Shown here piece after piece: positions 1-8,980 of a stretch of DNA of 64,000 nt. The notes beneath the pieces were generated by a model. It was not told the DNA's origin and searched no databases. It was given only the letters and a program-made list of their open reading frames with translations. Location: the NCBI GenBank assembly GCA_963738575.1, contig CAVTWY010000002.1, positions 496,001-560,000 on the forward strand, in the 5' to 3' direction. The translations under genes were made by a program, and so were the position numbers. Positions within the stretch are counted from its first letter, which is position 1; each line of letters begins with the position of its first letter. This DNA comes from CAVTWY01 sp963738575. Lineage in GTDB: Bacteria > Pseudomonadota > Gammaproteobacteria > Burkholderiales > Burkholderiaceae_C.

Positions 1-507
1 AACACACAACGGTGCAATCAAGTCGCGGTAGACCGTATCAGGCAGTGTTTTCGTCAGGTCTGCCACGGTGGCTGTTGCATCGCAGCGAAAGCCACGCAGG
101 CGCCACCGTGCCGCCAACAGCAGCAAACGGATGCGATGCAGCAACGGCCAATGATGGGCACCCATCACGCCACGAAAAAACGCCACGGAAGGATGACCAA
201 CCGGCAACTTCAGCCCCACGCCGTCGCTGTTCACCAGCGTGAGCGGCATGCGCTGAAACGCAGTGCTCAAATCGACGCCAACGGTTTCCATCAACGCCAA
301 GGTGTCTCGGTACGCGCCGATCAAAAGGTGCTGGCCGTTGTCAAGCATCAAATCACCGATGCGCGCGCTGCGAGCGCGACCACCCAAGTCGGGTGCCATT
401 TCAAACAACGTAACACGCATGCCGAGCTGGACGGCGCGCACGGCCGCCGCCAAGCCTGCCCAGCCACCGCCCACCACGGCCACATGCCGCCGCGTCGCGC
501 TGCTCAC
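1..507 (-). CDS. hpnE: Squalene-associated FAD-dependent desaturase HpnE (partial, N-terminal 169 residues)
   Basis: Only the first 169 codons are inside the window; the gene runs off the left edge. The GTG start at 505–507 overlaps the hpnD stop as GTGA, so translation is probably coupled. Residues about 11–22 read VVGGGWAGLAAA, a Rossmann dinucleotide-binding motif at the N-terminus, followed by the acidic end of the second beta strand (FEMAPDLGGRARS). This is the amine-oxidase/phytoene-desaturase fold. In hopanoid-type clusters HpnE reduces hydroxysqualene to squalene, after HpnD and HpnC. Family assignment rests on the FAD motif plus position directly after hpnC and hpnD; another desaturase of the same fold cannot be excluded from half a protein. 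Confidence 0.85.
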   Translation of the reverse strand, partial: MSSATRRHVAVVGGGWAGLAAAVRAVQLGMRVTLFEMAPDLGGRARSARIGDLMLDNGQHLLIGAYRDTLALMETVGVDLSTAFQRMPLTLVNSDGVGLKLPVGHPSVAFFRGVMGAHHWPLLHRIRLLLLAARWRLRGFRCDATATVADLTKTLPDTVYRDLIAPLCV

Positions 508-1352
508 CGCGCTTGCCAGTTGGTGCGCATGGCAATCCAAATCTTGCGCAAAGGCGTCATGGAGATTCGCTGATGCAAAACCTGGAACTGATTGCGCTCG
601 ATGTCCCGCAGCAGCGTTCGGTAGATTTGACCCATCATCAGGCCAGGGCGTTGGGCGCGCCGATCTTGATCAGGGAGCAACGCGAAAGCCTCGTCATACA
701 AAGCGTGTGCCCGGTTGGCCTGAAACGTCATCAAGGCCGTGAACCGGTCGCTGTACCCCCAGGGCGATTTGCGCTGCAACAGTTCATGGGCTTTGACCTC
801 AAACTGCTGCATCTCATTGACTGGCAGATAAATACGGCCACGCCCTGCGTCATCGCCAACGTCGCGAATGATGTTGGTCAACTGCATCGCAAGCCCCAGT
901 TTGTGGGCGTAGGCGTGGGTTCGTGCGTTGCTCCAGCCAAAAATGTTGGACGCCACTTCTCCCACCACCCCTGCCACCAAGTGGCAGTAGCGGGTCAGCC
1001 CGACAAAATCCAAATAGCGCGTTTGCGACAAGTCCATTTGACATCCATCAATCACCGCCAACAGGTGATCGGCAGTGATGGAAAACGCGGGCGCGTGAGG
1101 CATGAGCGCTTTCATCGCTGGGTGGGTCGGCTGGCCTGCAAAAGCTTGCATGACTTCTTGTTGCCACCATGCCAGTTTGGTGGCGGCAATGCCGGCATCG
1201 GTGGTTTCATCAACCACGTCGTCCACCTCGCGGCAGAAGGCATAAAACGCTGTGATGGCGGCTCGCCTCGGGGGCGGCAAAAACTGGAAAGCGTAGTAAA
1301 ACGAAGAGCCGCTCTTCGCCGCTTTGTCTTGTGCGTATTGTTCAGGGGTCAT
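504..1352 (-). CDS. hpnD: Presqualene diphosphate synthase HpnD
   Basis: 282 residues of the all-alpha squalene/phytoene synthase family. Both aspartate-rich Mg-diphosphate binding motifs are visible: EVDDVVDE (D44, D45, D48) and RDVGDDAGRGR (D164, D167, D168). HpnD condenses two farnesyl diphosphates to presqualene diphosphate in the cytoplasm or at the membrane surface. It lies 12 bases downstream of hpnC and overlaps hpnE by 4 bases, so hpnC-hpnD-hpnE is very likely one operon. Length is usual for the family. It is told from HpnC mainly by its closer match to classic phytoene synthases (LTNIIRDV...RGRIYLP) and by the gene order. Confidence 0.9.
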   Translation of the reverse strand: MTPEQYAQDKAAKSGSSFYYAFQFLPPPRRAAITAFYAFCREVDDVVDETTDAGIAATKLAWWQQEVMQAFAGQPTHPAMKALMPHAPAFSITADHLLAVIDGCQMDLSQTRYLDFVGLTRYCHLVAGVVGEVASNIFGWSNARTHAYAHKLGLAMQLTNIIRDVGDDAGRGRIYLPVNEMQQFEVKAHELLQRKSPWGYSDRFTALMTFQANRAHALYDEAFALLPDQDRRAQRPGLMMGQIYRTLLRDIERNQFQVLHQRISMTPLRKIWIAMRTNWQAR

Positions 1353-1364
1353 GGTGCATTCAGC

Positions 1365-2225
1365 TCAGGGGCGCATCATGCATGCCTGCCACACCAGCGG
1401 CAATGCGTCCCTTGGCCCCAGTGTGGGGCGCATGGTCAGGGCGTTGAAAGACTGCTGCTCGATCTTGTCGAGGATGCGCAACCCACCTAGCACCACCAAG
1501 CGCAGCTCCCATCCAGCTCGGCCGGGCACGTTAAGGGCAAGCGGGGCACCCTCCAACATGAGCTGCCGCGTCCAGCGCACCAACGCGGCCACCAGCGCGC
1601 GAGAAGCCGCGGTGTCGCCTTGTGCCAGCGATTGCCTTGTCAGCGCGTGCTGCTGCATGTCTGCCTCCGTCAGGTAGCAGCGTCCTCTTGGAAGGTCAAC
1701 CGAGAGGTCTTGCCAAAAGTTTGCCAATTGCAATGCGCTGCACACCGCATCGGCGTGGGCCAACGACTTGGCGTCGTCGATGCCATAGAGATGCAACAGG
1801 AGGCGACCCACTGGATTGGCCGAAAGCTTGCAGTAGTTGAGCAATGATTGGCGGTCGGCATGAATCGGATTGGGGACGTCTTCTTCAAAAGCTGTGATCA
1901 GGTCGTGCAGCGGTTGTGTGGGCAATCGGTGCGCAGCGCGTTGTCGCGACAAGTCGGCGAAGATCGGGCGCCAGGCATCGGGCAAAGCCGCCACGGCTGC
2001 CGGTTCATCCATGCGGCTCAAGGCAGTGCGGTAACGGCTCAGGCTGGCCATTCGTTCGTGCGCTGCGGCGATGCCCTCGTCTGCAATGTCATCTGCGCAA
2101 CGCGCGAAGTGGTAGATGGCCCGCACAGCGCCGCGCAAGTGCGCTGGACAAAGCCAAGACGCTACTGGAAAATTTTCGTAATGCTGAACGCTGTTGGATG
2201 GGCTCACGGGGTTCGATTGTCCCAT
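1365..2225 (-). CDS. hpnC: Squalene synthase HpnC
   Basis: 286 residues from the ATG at 2225, chosen because the family homology begins there (NSVQHYENFPVASW); the open frame continues upstream into the tRNA-Leu region without any family sequence. Aspartate motifs are CADDIADE (D45, D46, D49) and FWQDLSVDLPRGR (D173, D177). HpnC converts presqualene diphosphate to hydroxysqualene. First gene of the hpnCDE operon, transcribed away from tRNA-Leu. No clear Shine-Dalgarno sequence precedes the start, so the exact start is uncertain by some codons. Whether hopanoids or only squalene are made cannot be told, since no squalene-hopene cyclase lies in the window. Confidence 0.87.
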   Translation of the reverse strand: MGQSNPVSPSNSVQHYENFPVASWLCPAHLRGAVRAIYHFARCADDIADEGIAAAHERMASLSRYRTALSRMDEPAAVAALPDAWRPIFADLSRQRAAHRLPTQPLHDLITAFEEDVPNPIHADRQSLLNYCKLSANPVGRLLLHLYGIDDAKSLAHADAVCSALQLANFWQDLSVDLPRGRCYLTEADMQQHALTRQSLAQGDTAASRALVAALVRWTRQLMLEGAPLALNVPGRAGWELRLVVLGGLRILDKIEQQSFNALTMRPTLGPRDALPLVWQACMMRP

Positions 2226-2357
2226 CACGGCACACCGCGCCGAAGCGTTGCCCCGGGTGCGTGGGGCGTCTGCGGCGCAGGCTAGAATGGAAGGCTTGCA
2301 AGAGGCGCGTGGTGCCAGTTGGCGTGGCTGAAGGTACAGAAGCCCAGCGTTGTTTGC

Positions 2358-2374
2358 ATCGGCCAATGGCCGAT
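2358..2374. promoter_or_regulatory. Perfect inverted repeat between hpnC and tRNA-Leu
   Basis: A 7-bp arm ATCGGCC, a 3-base centre AAT, and the matching arm GGCCGAT, followed on the plus strand by four T. It lies in the divergent spacer between hpnC (minus) and tRNA-Leu (plus). It could be a protein-binding dyad or a short hairpin; no plus-strand gene lies upstream to be terminated. Function is a guess. Confidence 0.35.
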
Positions 2375-2409
2375 TTTCCGGAAATGCTTTTGGCCCAGAT
2401 AAGTTGCGC

Positions 2410-2495
2410 GCGCGGGTGGCGAAATTGGTAGACGCACCAGGTTTAGGTCCTGACGGTAGCAATACTGTGGGGGTTCGAGTCCCCCCCGCGCACCA
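2410..2495 (+). tRNA. tRNA-Leu(UAG), CCA encoded
   Basis: 86 nt including CCA. Acceptor stem GCGCGGG pairs with CCCGCGC; the anticodon loop TTTAGGT shows anticodon TAG; the T-arm GGGGGTTCGAGTCCCCC is intact; a long variable arm typical of class II tRNAs is present. It sits just ahead of tig, an arrangement common in Burkholderiales. Confidence 0.96.
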
Positions 2496-2536
2496 CCCCT
2501 GTTTGAAATCTCCCTTAACCCACTGAATGAATCACC

Positions 2537-3844
2537 ATGACGGTCACGGTTGAAACGCTCGAAAAACTTCAGCGCCGCATCACGCTTTCGCTGCCTGCTG
2601 CCGACATCACCAAAGAGGTTGAAACACGCCTCAAGCGCTTGGCGCGCACCGTCAAGGCCGACGGATTTCGCCCTGGCAAAGTTCCCATGAGCGTGGTGGC
2701 ATCGCGCTACGGCGCCGAGGTGCAGTACAACGTGATGAACGACAAGGTTGGCGAAGCTTTCATGAAGGCAGCCGACGAGGCCAAGGTGCGCGTGGCGGGA
2801 ACGCCGCAAATTGCCTCCAAAGAGAGCGCTGCGGAAGGTCAGTTGTCGTTTGATGCAACCTTCGAGGTGTATCCCGAAGTGAAGATCGGTGACATGTCTC
2901 AAGCGCCTGTTGATCGCGTCAGCGCGGCCATTGACGACGCGGCCATTGACAAGACTGTCGAGATTCTGCGCAAGCAGCGTCGCACTTTTGCGCAGCGTGC
3001 GGCCACCGAGGGGGCGGTGATCGATGACCGTGTCACGATTGACTTTGAAGGCAAGATCGACGGTGAACCCTTCGATGGCGGTAAAGCTGAAGGGTTTGCG
3101 TTTGTCATCGGTGAAGGGCAAATGCTTGCCCAGTTCGACCAGGGCGTTCGTGGCATGAAGGTGGGCGGCAACAAGACCTTCCCGGTCGCGTTTCCTGCGG
3201 ATTACCACGGCAAAGACGTCGCAGGCAAAGAGGCCGACTTTCTGGTCACGATGAAGAAAATCGAAGCCGCGCACTTGCCCGTCGTCGACGACGCGTTTGC
3301 CAAGTCACTTGGGCTCAAAGACCCGACGGTGAATGGGTTGCGTGACGACGTGCGTCGCAACCTCGAGCGCGAGGTGAAAATGCGTGTGCAGTCACGCAAC
3401 AAAAGCGCCGTGATGGAGGCGCTGTTGGGCGTTGCCGAACTGGACGTCCCGGTTTCATTGGTGGATGGCGAAATCGAGCGCATGGTGGAAAACGCCCGCG
3501 CCGACTTGAAGCAGCGCGGGGTCAAAGACGCCGATGCTGCCCCCATCCCACCCGAGCTGTTCAAAGCCCAGGCCGAACGACGCGTAAAGCTGGGGTTGGT
3601 GGTGGGCGAATTGGTGCGCGCCAACAACTTGCAGGCCAAGCCGGCGCAATTGCAAGCGCACATCGAAGAGATGAGCCAGAGCTACGAAAAGCCAGCTGAA
3701 GTGATGCGCTGGTACCTGAGCGACCGTCAGCGCATGGCCGAAGTTGAAGCGGTGGTGATTGAAAACAACGTGGCTCAGTTTGTCCTTGAAAAAGCCAAGG
3801 TCACCGACAAATCGGTAGCCTTCGACGAATTGATGAACACTTAA
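2537..3844 (+). CDS. tig: Trigger factor, ribosome-bound chaperone and prolyl isomerase
   Basis: 435 residues, the usual length. The N-terminal ribosome-binding domain carries the signature GFRPGKVP (residues about 43–50), corresponding to the GFRxGKxP loop that contacts ribosomal protein L23. An FKBP-type PPIase domain follows at about 150–245 ([19 protein letters not shown]), then the helical C-terminal chaperone arms. It binds nascent chains at the exit tunnel. It opens the tig-clpP-clpX-lon quality-control group; clpP begins 17 bases after the stop, suggesting cotranscription. The upstream Shine-Dalgarno sequence is weak. Confidence 0.98.
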   Translation: MTVTVETLEKLQRRITLSLPAADITKEVETRLKRLARTVKADGFRPGKVPMSVVASRYGAEVQYNVMNDKVGEAFMKAADEAKVRVAGTPQIASKESAAEGQLSFDATFEVYPEVKIGDMSQAPVDRVSAAIDDAAIDKTVEILRKQRRTFAQRAATEGAVIDDRVTIDFEGKIDGEPFDGGKAEGFAFVIGEGQMLAQFDQGVRGMKVGGNKTFPVAFPADYHGKDVAGKEADFLVTMKKIEAAHLPVVDDAFAKSLGLKDPTVNGLRDDVRRNLEREVKMRVQSRNKSAVMEALLGVAELDVPVSLVDGEIERMVENARADLKQRGVKDADAAPIPPELFKAQAERRVKLGLVVGELVRANNLQAKPAQLQAHIEEMSQSYEKPAEVMRWYLSDRQRMAEVEAVVIENNVAQFVLEKAKVTDKSVAFDELMNT

Positions 3845-3861
3845 GCCCGAAAGGCTATCGC

Positions 3862-4473
3862 ATGAACACAATGGACACCCAAGCCCTCGGTCTGGTGCCG
3901 ATGGTGATTGAAACGTCGGGTCGTGGTGAACGTGCCTACGACATCTACAGCCGCTTGCTGCGTGAGCGCATCATCTTCTTGGTGGGGCCGGTCAATGACC
4001 AATCGGCCAACTTGGTGGTGGCACAAATGCTCTTTTTGGAGAGCGAAAACCCCGACAAGGACATCTTCTTGTACATCAACTCACCCGGTGGCAGCGTGAG
4101 TGCGGGCATGTCTATTTATGACACGATGCAGTTCATCAAGCCCGACGTTTCGACGCTTTGCATGGGCATGGCGGCAAGCATGGGGGCGTTTTTGTTGGCT
4201 GCGGGCGCCAAGGGCAAACGCATCGCTTTGCCCCATTCGCGCATCATGATTCACCAGCCCTCGGGCGGCTCACAAGGGCAAGCCACCGACATCGAAATCC
4301 AGGCGCGGGAAATTCTAAAATTGCGTGAGTTGCTCAACCAGATCTTGGCCGAGCGCACCGGTCAGTCGATCGAAAAGATTCGTCATGACAGCGAGCGCGA
4401 CTACTACATGTCGGCGCTTGAGGCCAAGGATTACGGCTTGGTTGATCAAGTCATCGACAAGCGGCCAAGCTGA
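3862..4473 (+). CDS. clpP: ATP-dependent Clp protease proteolytic subunit ClpP
   Basis: 203 residues. Serine protease of family S14 with the whole triad visible: S106 in [10 protein letters not shown]131 in [10 protein letters not shown], and D180 in DSERDYY. A short N-terminal propeptide precedes the conserved LVPMVIE segment, as expected for a self-processing ClpP. It forms the tetradecameric barrel that works with ClpX, encoded next. Spacing to tig is 17 bases. Confidence 0.98.
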   Translation: MNTMDTQALGLVPMVIETSGRGERAYDIYSRLLRERIIFLVGPVNDQSANLVVAQMLFLESENPDKDIFLYINSPGGSVSAGMSIYDTMQFIKPDVSTLCMGMAASMGAFLLAAGAKGKRIALPHSRIMIHQPSGGSQGQATDIEIQAREILKLRELLNQILAERTGQSIEKIRHDSERDYYMSALEAKDYGLVDQVIDKRPS

Positions 4474-4572
4474 GAACAACGATGACGACTCCCCGGTCCC
4501 GTTTGCGCTGCACGGGTGCCGGGCAGCTCAATCGTCGTCGAGAAACCACGACTAAGCCTATGTCGTGACGTA

Positions 4573-4602
4573 TATCCCGGGATAGCGCACCCCCACGTGG
4601 GG
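4573..4602. repeat. Two perfect 12-bp palindromes in the clpP–clpX spacer
   Basis: TATCCCGGGATA at 4573–4584 and CCCCACGTGGGG at 4591–4602, separated by 6 bases. They lie in the 183-bp spacer between clpP and clpX. The second is followed 8 bases later by a T6 run (4611–4616), so it may form an imperfect terminator or attenuator; alternatively the pair is a protein-binding site for a separate clpX promoter. Confidence 0.4.
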
Positions 4603-4656
4603 AGGCCCTGTTTTTTGTGCTCTATGATGGTTTCATCGACTTTTAAGAATTGAACG

Positions 4657-5931
4657 ATGGCCGACAAAAAAGGCACTTCCTCCAGCGAAAAGGTTCTCTA
4701 CTGCTCGTTTTGCGGCAAGAGCCAGCACGAGGTCAAAAAACTTATTGCAGGACCATCGGTCTTTATCTGCGACGAGTGCATCGAGCTGTGCAACGACATC
4801 ATCCGTGACGAAATACCGGCCGATACCGCTTCGGCCAAGACAGCCAAGTCCGATCTGCCCACGCCAGGCGATATCAAAGGCAGTCTCGATCAGTACGTGA
4901 TTGGGCAAGATGCAGCCAAGCGAACGTTGGCGGTTGCGGTGTACAACCATTACAAGCGCCTCAAGCACATGGGCAGCCATGCCAAGGGCGACGAAGTCGA
5001 GTTATCGAAGAGCAACATCTTGCTGATCGGTCCGACAGGGTCTGGCAAAACTTTGCTGGCGCAAACGTTGGCGCGCTTGTTGAACGTGCCGTTTGTGATT
5101 GCCGATGCCACCACCTTGACCGAAGCCGGTTATGTGGGCGAGGACGTCGAAAACATCATCCAGAAGTTGCTGCAAAACTGTAACTACGAGGTGGAGCGTG
5201 CGCAGCGCGGCATTGTCTACATCGATGAGATTGACAAGATCAGCCGCAAGGCCGACAACCCCAGCATCACGCGTGATGTGTCGGGCGAGGGCGTTCAGCA
5301 AGCCCTGCTCAAGTTGGTCGAAGGCACCATGGCCAGCGTACCGCCCCAAGGCGGCCGCAAGCACCCCAACCAAGACTTTTTACAAATCGACACCACCAAC
5401 ATCTTGTTCATTTGTGGTGGCGCTTTTGACGGTCTCGAAAAGGTCATTCAAAACCGCACCGAGAAGTCAGGCATTGGGTTTGCCGCCAGCGTGCACAGCA
5501 AAACCGAGCGTCGTGTGTCTGAGGTGTTTCGCTCCGTTGAACCCGAAGACTTGATCAAGTTTGGTCTCATCCCTGAGCTGGTAGGGCGCTTGCCCGTGGT
5601 GGCCACGCTGGGCGAGCTGACCGAAGACGCGTTGATGCAAATCTTGGTGGAGCCCAAGAACGCGCTGCTCAAGCAATACCAGCGTTTGTTTGCCATGGAC
5701 GGTGTCGAGTTGGAGTTACGCCCCAATGCGTTGGCGGCGATCGCTCGCAAAGCCCTTGACCGGAAGACCGGAGCGCGTGGGTTGCGCTCCATCCTTGAGC
5801 ATTCCCTGATCGACACCATGTTTGAGCTGCCCACCATGGACGGTGTGGCCAAGGTCGTGGTTGACGAACACAACATCACGGAAGGCACCATGCCCCTGCT
5901 GGTGTACCGTGAAAGCAAGGCCAGTGCCTGA
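4657..5931 (+). CDS. clpX: ATP-dependent Clp protease ATP-binding subunit ClpX
   Basis: 424 residues. The N-terminal zinc-binding domain has its four cysteines C16, C19, C38 and C41. The AAA+ module has Walker A GPTGSGKT at 125–132 and Walker [10 protein letters not shown]; the pore motif GYVGED and the sensor region GLIPELVGR follow. The IGF tripeptide that docks onto ClpP is present (KSGIGFAA). ClpX unfolds tagged substrates and feeds them to ClpP. Its spacer from clpP is long (183 bp) and holds palindromes, so it may also have its own promoter. Confidence 0.98.
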   Translation: MADKKGTSSSEKVLYCSFCGKSQHEVKKLIAGPSVFICDECIELCNDIIRDEIPADTASAKTAKSDLPTPGDIKGSLDQYVIGQDAAKRTLAVAVYNHYKRLKHMGSHAKGDEVELSKSNILLIGPTGSGKTLLAQTLARLLNVPFVIADATTLTEAGYVGEDVENIIQKLLQNCNYEVERAQRGIVYIDEIDKISRKADNPSITRDVSGEGVQQALLKLVEGTMASVPPQGGRKHPNQDFLQIDTTNILFICGGAFDGLEKVIQNRTEKSGIGFAASVHSKTERRVSEVFRSVEPEDLIKFGLIPELVGRLPVVATLGELTEDALMQILVEPKNALLKQYQRLFAMDGVELELRPNALAAIARKALDRKTGARGLRSILEHSLIDTMFELPTMDGVAKVVVDEHNITEGTMPLLVYRESKASA

Positions 5932-5937
5932 CGAATC

Positions 5938-6003
5938 GCAAGGATTCCGCACAATCCTTGCCAGAGACTTGCAATTTGCCCTTGGAGCCCCAGTTGGGGT
6001 TCT
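5938..6003 (+). promoter_or_regulatory. Two hairpins in the clpX–lon spacer
   Basis: A perfect 9-bp inverted repeat, GCAAGGATT (5938–5946) and AATCCTTGC (5953–5961) with a 6-base loop, is followed by a GC-rich stem around CCCC-AGTT-GGGG (5984–6003, extended by G-U pairs). Neither has a T-tract, so they are not standard terminators. They end 17 bases before the lon start and could affect lon translation or bind a regulator. lon is often heat-inducible, but I could not find a sigma-32 promoter with correct spacing here. Confidence 0.4.
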
Positions 6004-6020
6004 GAAAGTGAGGTTCCCCA

Positions 6021-8453
6021 ATGTCAGGTCATCCCATCCTTAGCGCCGATCCGATCTCGTTGCCGCTGCTGCCGCTGCGTGATGTGGTCGTTTTTCCCCA
6101 CATGGTGATCCCCCTCTTTGTGGGTCGCCCCAAGTCGATCAAGGCCCTTGAAAGTGCCATGGAGGCGGGTCGTCAGATCATGCTGGTGGCTCAAAAAGCG
6201 GCCGGCAAAGACGAACCCAAACCCGATGACATGTTTGACATCGGCTGCGTGTCGAACATCTTGCAAATGCTCAAGCTGCCCGATGGCACCGTGAAGGTGT
6301 TGGTCGAGGGTACCCAGCGCGCCACCACCAACAGCGTCACTGACGAGGGTGAGCATTTCACGTGCAACGTCACGCCCATCGTGCCCGACGCCGAGGCCAA
6401 AACCGAGGTCGAGGCCCTGCGCCGTGCCGTGACTCAGCAGTTTGACCAGTACGTCAAGCTCAACAAAAAAATCCCGCCCGAGATCCTGACGTCCATCGCA
6501 GGCATCGACGAAGCAGGGCGTTTGGCCGACACCATCGCGGCGCACCTGCCGCTCAAACTCGAAGCCAAGCAGTCGGTGCTTGATTTGTCAGCCATCGACA
6601 AGCGGCTCGAGAAATTACTTGAACTGCTCGAGCACGAGGTCGACATCCTTCAGGTCGAAAAGCGCATCCGCGGTCGTGTCAAGCGGCAGATGGAGAAAAG
6701 CCAGCGCGAGTACTACCTCAACGAGCAAGTCAAAGCCATCCAAAAAGAATTGGGTGACGGGGAGGAGGGCGCCGATCTCGAAGACCTCGAGAAAAAAATC
6801 ATCGCCGCCAAGATGTCCAAAGAAGGGCGCAAAAAGGCAGAAGGCGAGCTCAAAAAACTCAAGCTCATGTCACCCATGTCGGCCGAGGCCACCGTGGTGC
6901 GCAACTACATCGACACGCTGGTGAACCTGCCGTGGAGCAAGAAGACCAAGATCAAGCACAACCTGACCCACGCCGAAAACGTCTTGAACGAGGACCATTA
7001 CGGCCTTGAAAAAGTCAAAGACCGCATCCTGGAATACCTCGCGGTACAACAGCGTGTTGACAAGGTGAAAGCTCCCATCCTGTGCTTGGTGGGCCCCCCT
7101 GGCGTTGGCAAGACGTCGCTGGGCCAGTCGGTGGCGCGTGCCACCGGGCGCAAGTTCATCCGCATGGCGCTGGGCGGTGTGCGCGACGAGGCCGAGATCC
7201 GTGGTCATCGCCGTACCTACATCGGCTCGATGCCGGGCAAGGTGGTGCAGAGTTTGTCCAAGGTGGGGGTGCGCAACCCCCTGTTTTTGCTCGATGAAAT
7301 CGACAAGCTCGGCATGGACTTTCGCGGTGACCCTTCGTCGGCCTTGCTCGAGGTCCTGGACCCCGAGCAAAACCACACGTTCAGCGATCATTACATCGAG
7401 GTCGACTTTGATTTGTCCGACGTGATGTTTGTGGCGACGTCCAACTCGCTCAACATTCCTCCGGCCTTGCTTGACCGCATGGAAGTCATTCGTCTGGCAG
7501 GTTACACGGAAGACGAAAAAGTCAACATCGCGCAAAAGTATTTGCTGCCCAAGCAGTGCACCAACAATGGCGTCAAAGCTGAAGAGCTCGATGTCACCGA
7601 AAGCGCCATTCGCGGCATGATTCGCTACTACACCCGCGAAGCGGGCGTGCGATCACTTGAGCGAGAGATCTCCAAGATTTGCCGCAAGGTTGTCAAAGGC
7701 ATCCAGCTCAAGGTCTACACGGGCCAGGTGGTGGTGAATGAAGACAACCTGAACGATTTCCTGGGGGTTCGCAAGTTCGACTTTGGCCGCGCCGAGAAGC
7801 AAAACCAAGTGGGTCAGGTGGTGGGTCTTGCGTGGACCGAAGTGGGGGGCGACTTGCTCACCATCGAGGCTGCCGTGATGCCTGGCAAAGGAAACATCAT
7901 TCGTACCGGATCGCTGGGCGATGTGATGAAGGAATCGGTTGAGGCGGCTCGCTCGGTGGTGCGCAGCCGTGCAAAACGTTTGGGCATCAAGGATGAGATG
8001 TTCGAAAAGCGTGACATCCATATCCACGTGCCCGATGGAGCGACCCCCAAAGACGGCCCCAGCGCAGGCATTGCCATGACGACAGCGTTTGTGTCAGCAC
8101 TCACGGGTATCCCCGTGCGCGCTGATGTGGCCATGACAGGTGAAATCACCTTGCGTGGTGAAGTAACCGCGATTGGTGGCTTGAAGGAGAAGTTGCTGGC
8201 GGCGCATCGGGGCGGCATCAAGACCGTGATGATTCCTGAGGACAACGCAAAGGATTTGCAGGACATCCCCGAGAGCGTCAAAAACCATCTCGAGATCGTG
8301 CCGGTGCGTTGGATCGACAGGGTGCTGGAAGTGGCGCTCGAGCGCTACCCAACGCCTTTGCCCGAAGAAGAAGCACCTGTGGTGGCGGCTCCGGCCGTCG
8401 CAGCCGTGGTGCAAGAGGCTGTGGCGCCGACCAGAGGTGCGGCAAAGCACTGA
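6021..8453 (+). CDS. lon: ATP-dependent Lon protease (LonA)
   Basis: 810 residues, full length. An N-terminal LON substrate-binding domain (LPLLPLRDVVVFPHMV) and a coiled-coil linker precede the AAA+ domain with Walker A GPPGVGKT (358–365) and Walker B LFLLDEIDK. The C-terminal protease domain has the Ser-Lys dyad: S681 in PKDGPSAGIAM and K724 in GGLKEKLL. Lon degrades misfolded and short-lived regulatory proteins in the cytoplasm. It follows clpX by 89 bp and ends the quality-control group; a GC-rich hairpin downstream probably terminates it. Confidence 0.98.
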   Translation: MSGHPILSADPISLPLLPLRDVVVFPHMVIPLFVGRPKSIKALESAMEAGRQIMLVAQKAAGKDEPKPDDMFDIGCVSNILQMLKLPDGTVKVLVEGTQRATTNSVTDEGEHFTCNVTPIVPDAEAKTEVEALRRAVTQQFDQYVKLNKKIPPEILTSIAGIDEAGRLADTIAAHLPLKLEAKQSVLDLSAIDKRLEKLLELLEHEVDILQVEKRIRGRVKRQMEKSQREYYLNEQVKAIQKELGDGEEGADLEDLEKKIIAAKMSKEGRKKAEGELKKLKLMSPMSAEATVVRNYIDTLVNLPWSKKTKIKHNLTHAENVLNEDHYGLEKVKDRILEYLAVQQRVDKVKAPILCLVGPPGVGKTSLGQSVARATGRKFIRMALGGVRDEAEIRGHRRTYIGSMPGKVVQSLSKVGVRNPLFLLDEIDKLGMDFRGDPSSALLEVLDPEQNHTFSDHYIEVDFDLSDVMFVATSNSLNIPPALLDRMEVIRLAGYTEDEKVNIAQKYLLPKQCTNNGVKAEELDVTESAIRGMIRYYTREAGVRSLEREISKICRKVVKGIQLKVYTGQVVVNEDNLNDFLGVRKFDFGRAEKQNQVGQVVGLAWTEVGGDLLTIEAAVMPGKGNIIRTGSLGDVMKESVEAARSVVRSRAKRLGIKDEMFEKRDIHIHVPDGATPKDGPSAGIAMTTAFVSALTGIPVRADVAMTGEITLRGEVTAIGGLKEKLLAAHRGGIKTVMIPEDNAKDLQDIPESVKNHLEIVPVRWIDRVLEVALERYPTPLPEEEAPVVAAPAVAAVVQEAVAPTRGAAKH

Positions 8454-8470
8454 GACTTTTTAGGATCCAG

Positions 8471-8505
8471 CGGGGCGGGGTGCGCAAAAGCGGCCCCGTT
8501 CTTCG
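8471..8505 (+). terminator. Probable terminator of lon
   Basis: A GC-rich stem, CGGGG (8476–8480) with CCCCG (8494–8498), has an inner GC/GC pair around AAAA and is followed by TTCTTCGTTT. It lies 20–50 bp past the lon stop and before tRNA-Gly. The T-tract is interrupted, so confidence is moderate. Confidence 0.45.
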
Positions 8506-8507
8506 TT

Positions 8508-8513
8508 TATACT
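8508..8513 (+). promoter_or_regulatory. -10 box for tRNA-Gly
   Basis: TATACT, one mismatch from TATAAT, 10 bases before the tRNA 5' end. No convincing -35 hexamer lies at 16–18 bp. Confidence 0.4.
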
Positions 8514-8523
8514 TAAAAGCGAT

Positions 8524-8599
8524 GCGGGAGTAGCTCAGTTGGTAGAGCGCAACCTTGCCAAGGTTGAGGTCGAGAGTTCGAGACTCTTCTCCCGCTCCA
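8524..8599 (+). tRNA. tRNA-Gly(GCC), CCA encoded
   Basis: 76 nt with CCA. Acceptor GCGGGAG pairs with CTCCCGC, the D-arm holds AGCTCAGTTGGTAGAGC, the anticodon loop is TTGCCAA and the T-loop is GTTCGAG. Confidence 0.97.
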
Positions 8600-8610
8600 A
8601 ACATCTGCGA

Positions 8611-8639
8611 AGGGAAGCTCTAAACAGCTTCCCTTTTTT
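8611..8639 (+). terminator. Rho-independent terminator after tRNA-Gly
   Basis: A perfect 9-bp stem AGGGAAGCT / AGCTTCCCT with loop CTAAAC, ending in a T-run (8634–8639). It lies 12 bases after tRNA-Gly and before tRNA-Cys, so the two tRNAs are probably separate transcription units or partly attenuated. Confidence 0.85.
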
Positions 8640-8687
8640 GTCCTGTGCCGCGACCCGCGGTGGCGGTGATGCAGTTGATTTGACACT

Positions 8688-8761
8688 GGCGCGATAGCAA
8701 AGCGGTTATGCAGCGGATTGCAAATCCGTTTAGGGCGGTTCGACTCCGCCTCGCGCCTCCA
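8688..8761 (+). tRNA. tRNA-Cys(GCA), CCA encoded
   Basis: 74 nt with CCA. Acceptor GGCGCGA pairs with TCGCGCC; the anticodon loop TTGCAAA reads GCA. Confidence 0.96.
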
Positions 8762-8785
8762 GACCCTTGCAACAAGGCATGTCTG

Positions 8786-8814
8786 TCGTCAGCGCTTCAG
8801 TCGTCCGTTATGCT
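8786..8814 (+). promoter_or_regulatory. Possible promoter of tRNA-Leu(UAA)
   Basis: TCGTCA (8786–8791), 17-bp spacer, TATGCT (8809–8814), 12 bases before the tRNA 5' end. Both hexamers match the sigma-70 consensus only in part. Confidence 0.35.
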
Positions 8815-8826
8815 CGCGCCCCATGC

Positions 8827-8917
8827 GCCCGGGTGGCGAAATTGGTAGACGCAGCGGACTTAAAATCCGTAGTTCCTGAAAAGGAACGTGCCGGTTCGAT
8901 TCCGGCTCCGGGCACCA
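8827..8917 (+). tRNA. tRNA-Leu(UAA), CCA encoded
   Basis: 91 nt with CCA, class II with a long variable arm (GTTCCTGAAAAGGAAC). Acceptor GCCCGGG pairs with TCCGGGC with one G-U pair; the anticodon loop CTTAAAA reads TAA. Confidence 0.96.
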
Positions 8918-8980
8918 TCCAACACGCATGCGATCTTCGGGTCCAGCAGCGACGCTGGCGCAAGCAAGGAGACACGACCC

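Noticed and set aside
5932..6020. Sigma-32 heat-shock promoter before lon
   Set aside because: CCCTTGGA resembles a -35, but CCCCAATG that would be the -10 is about 27 bp away and overlaps the start codon.
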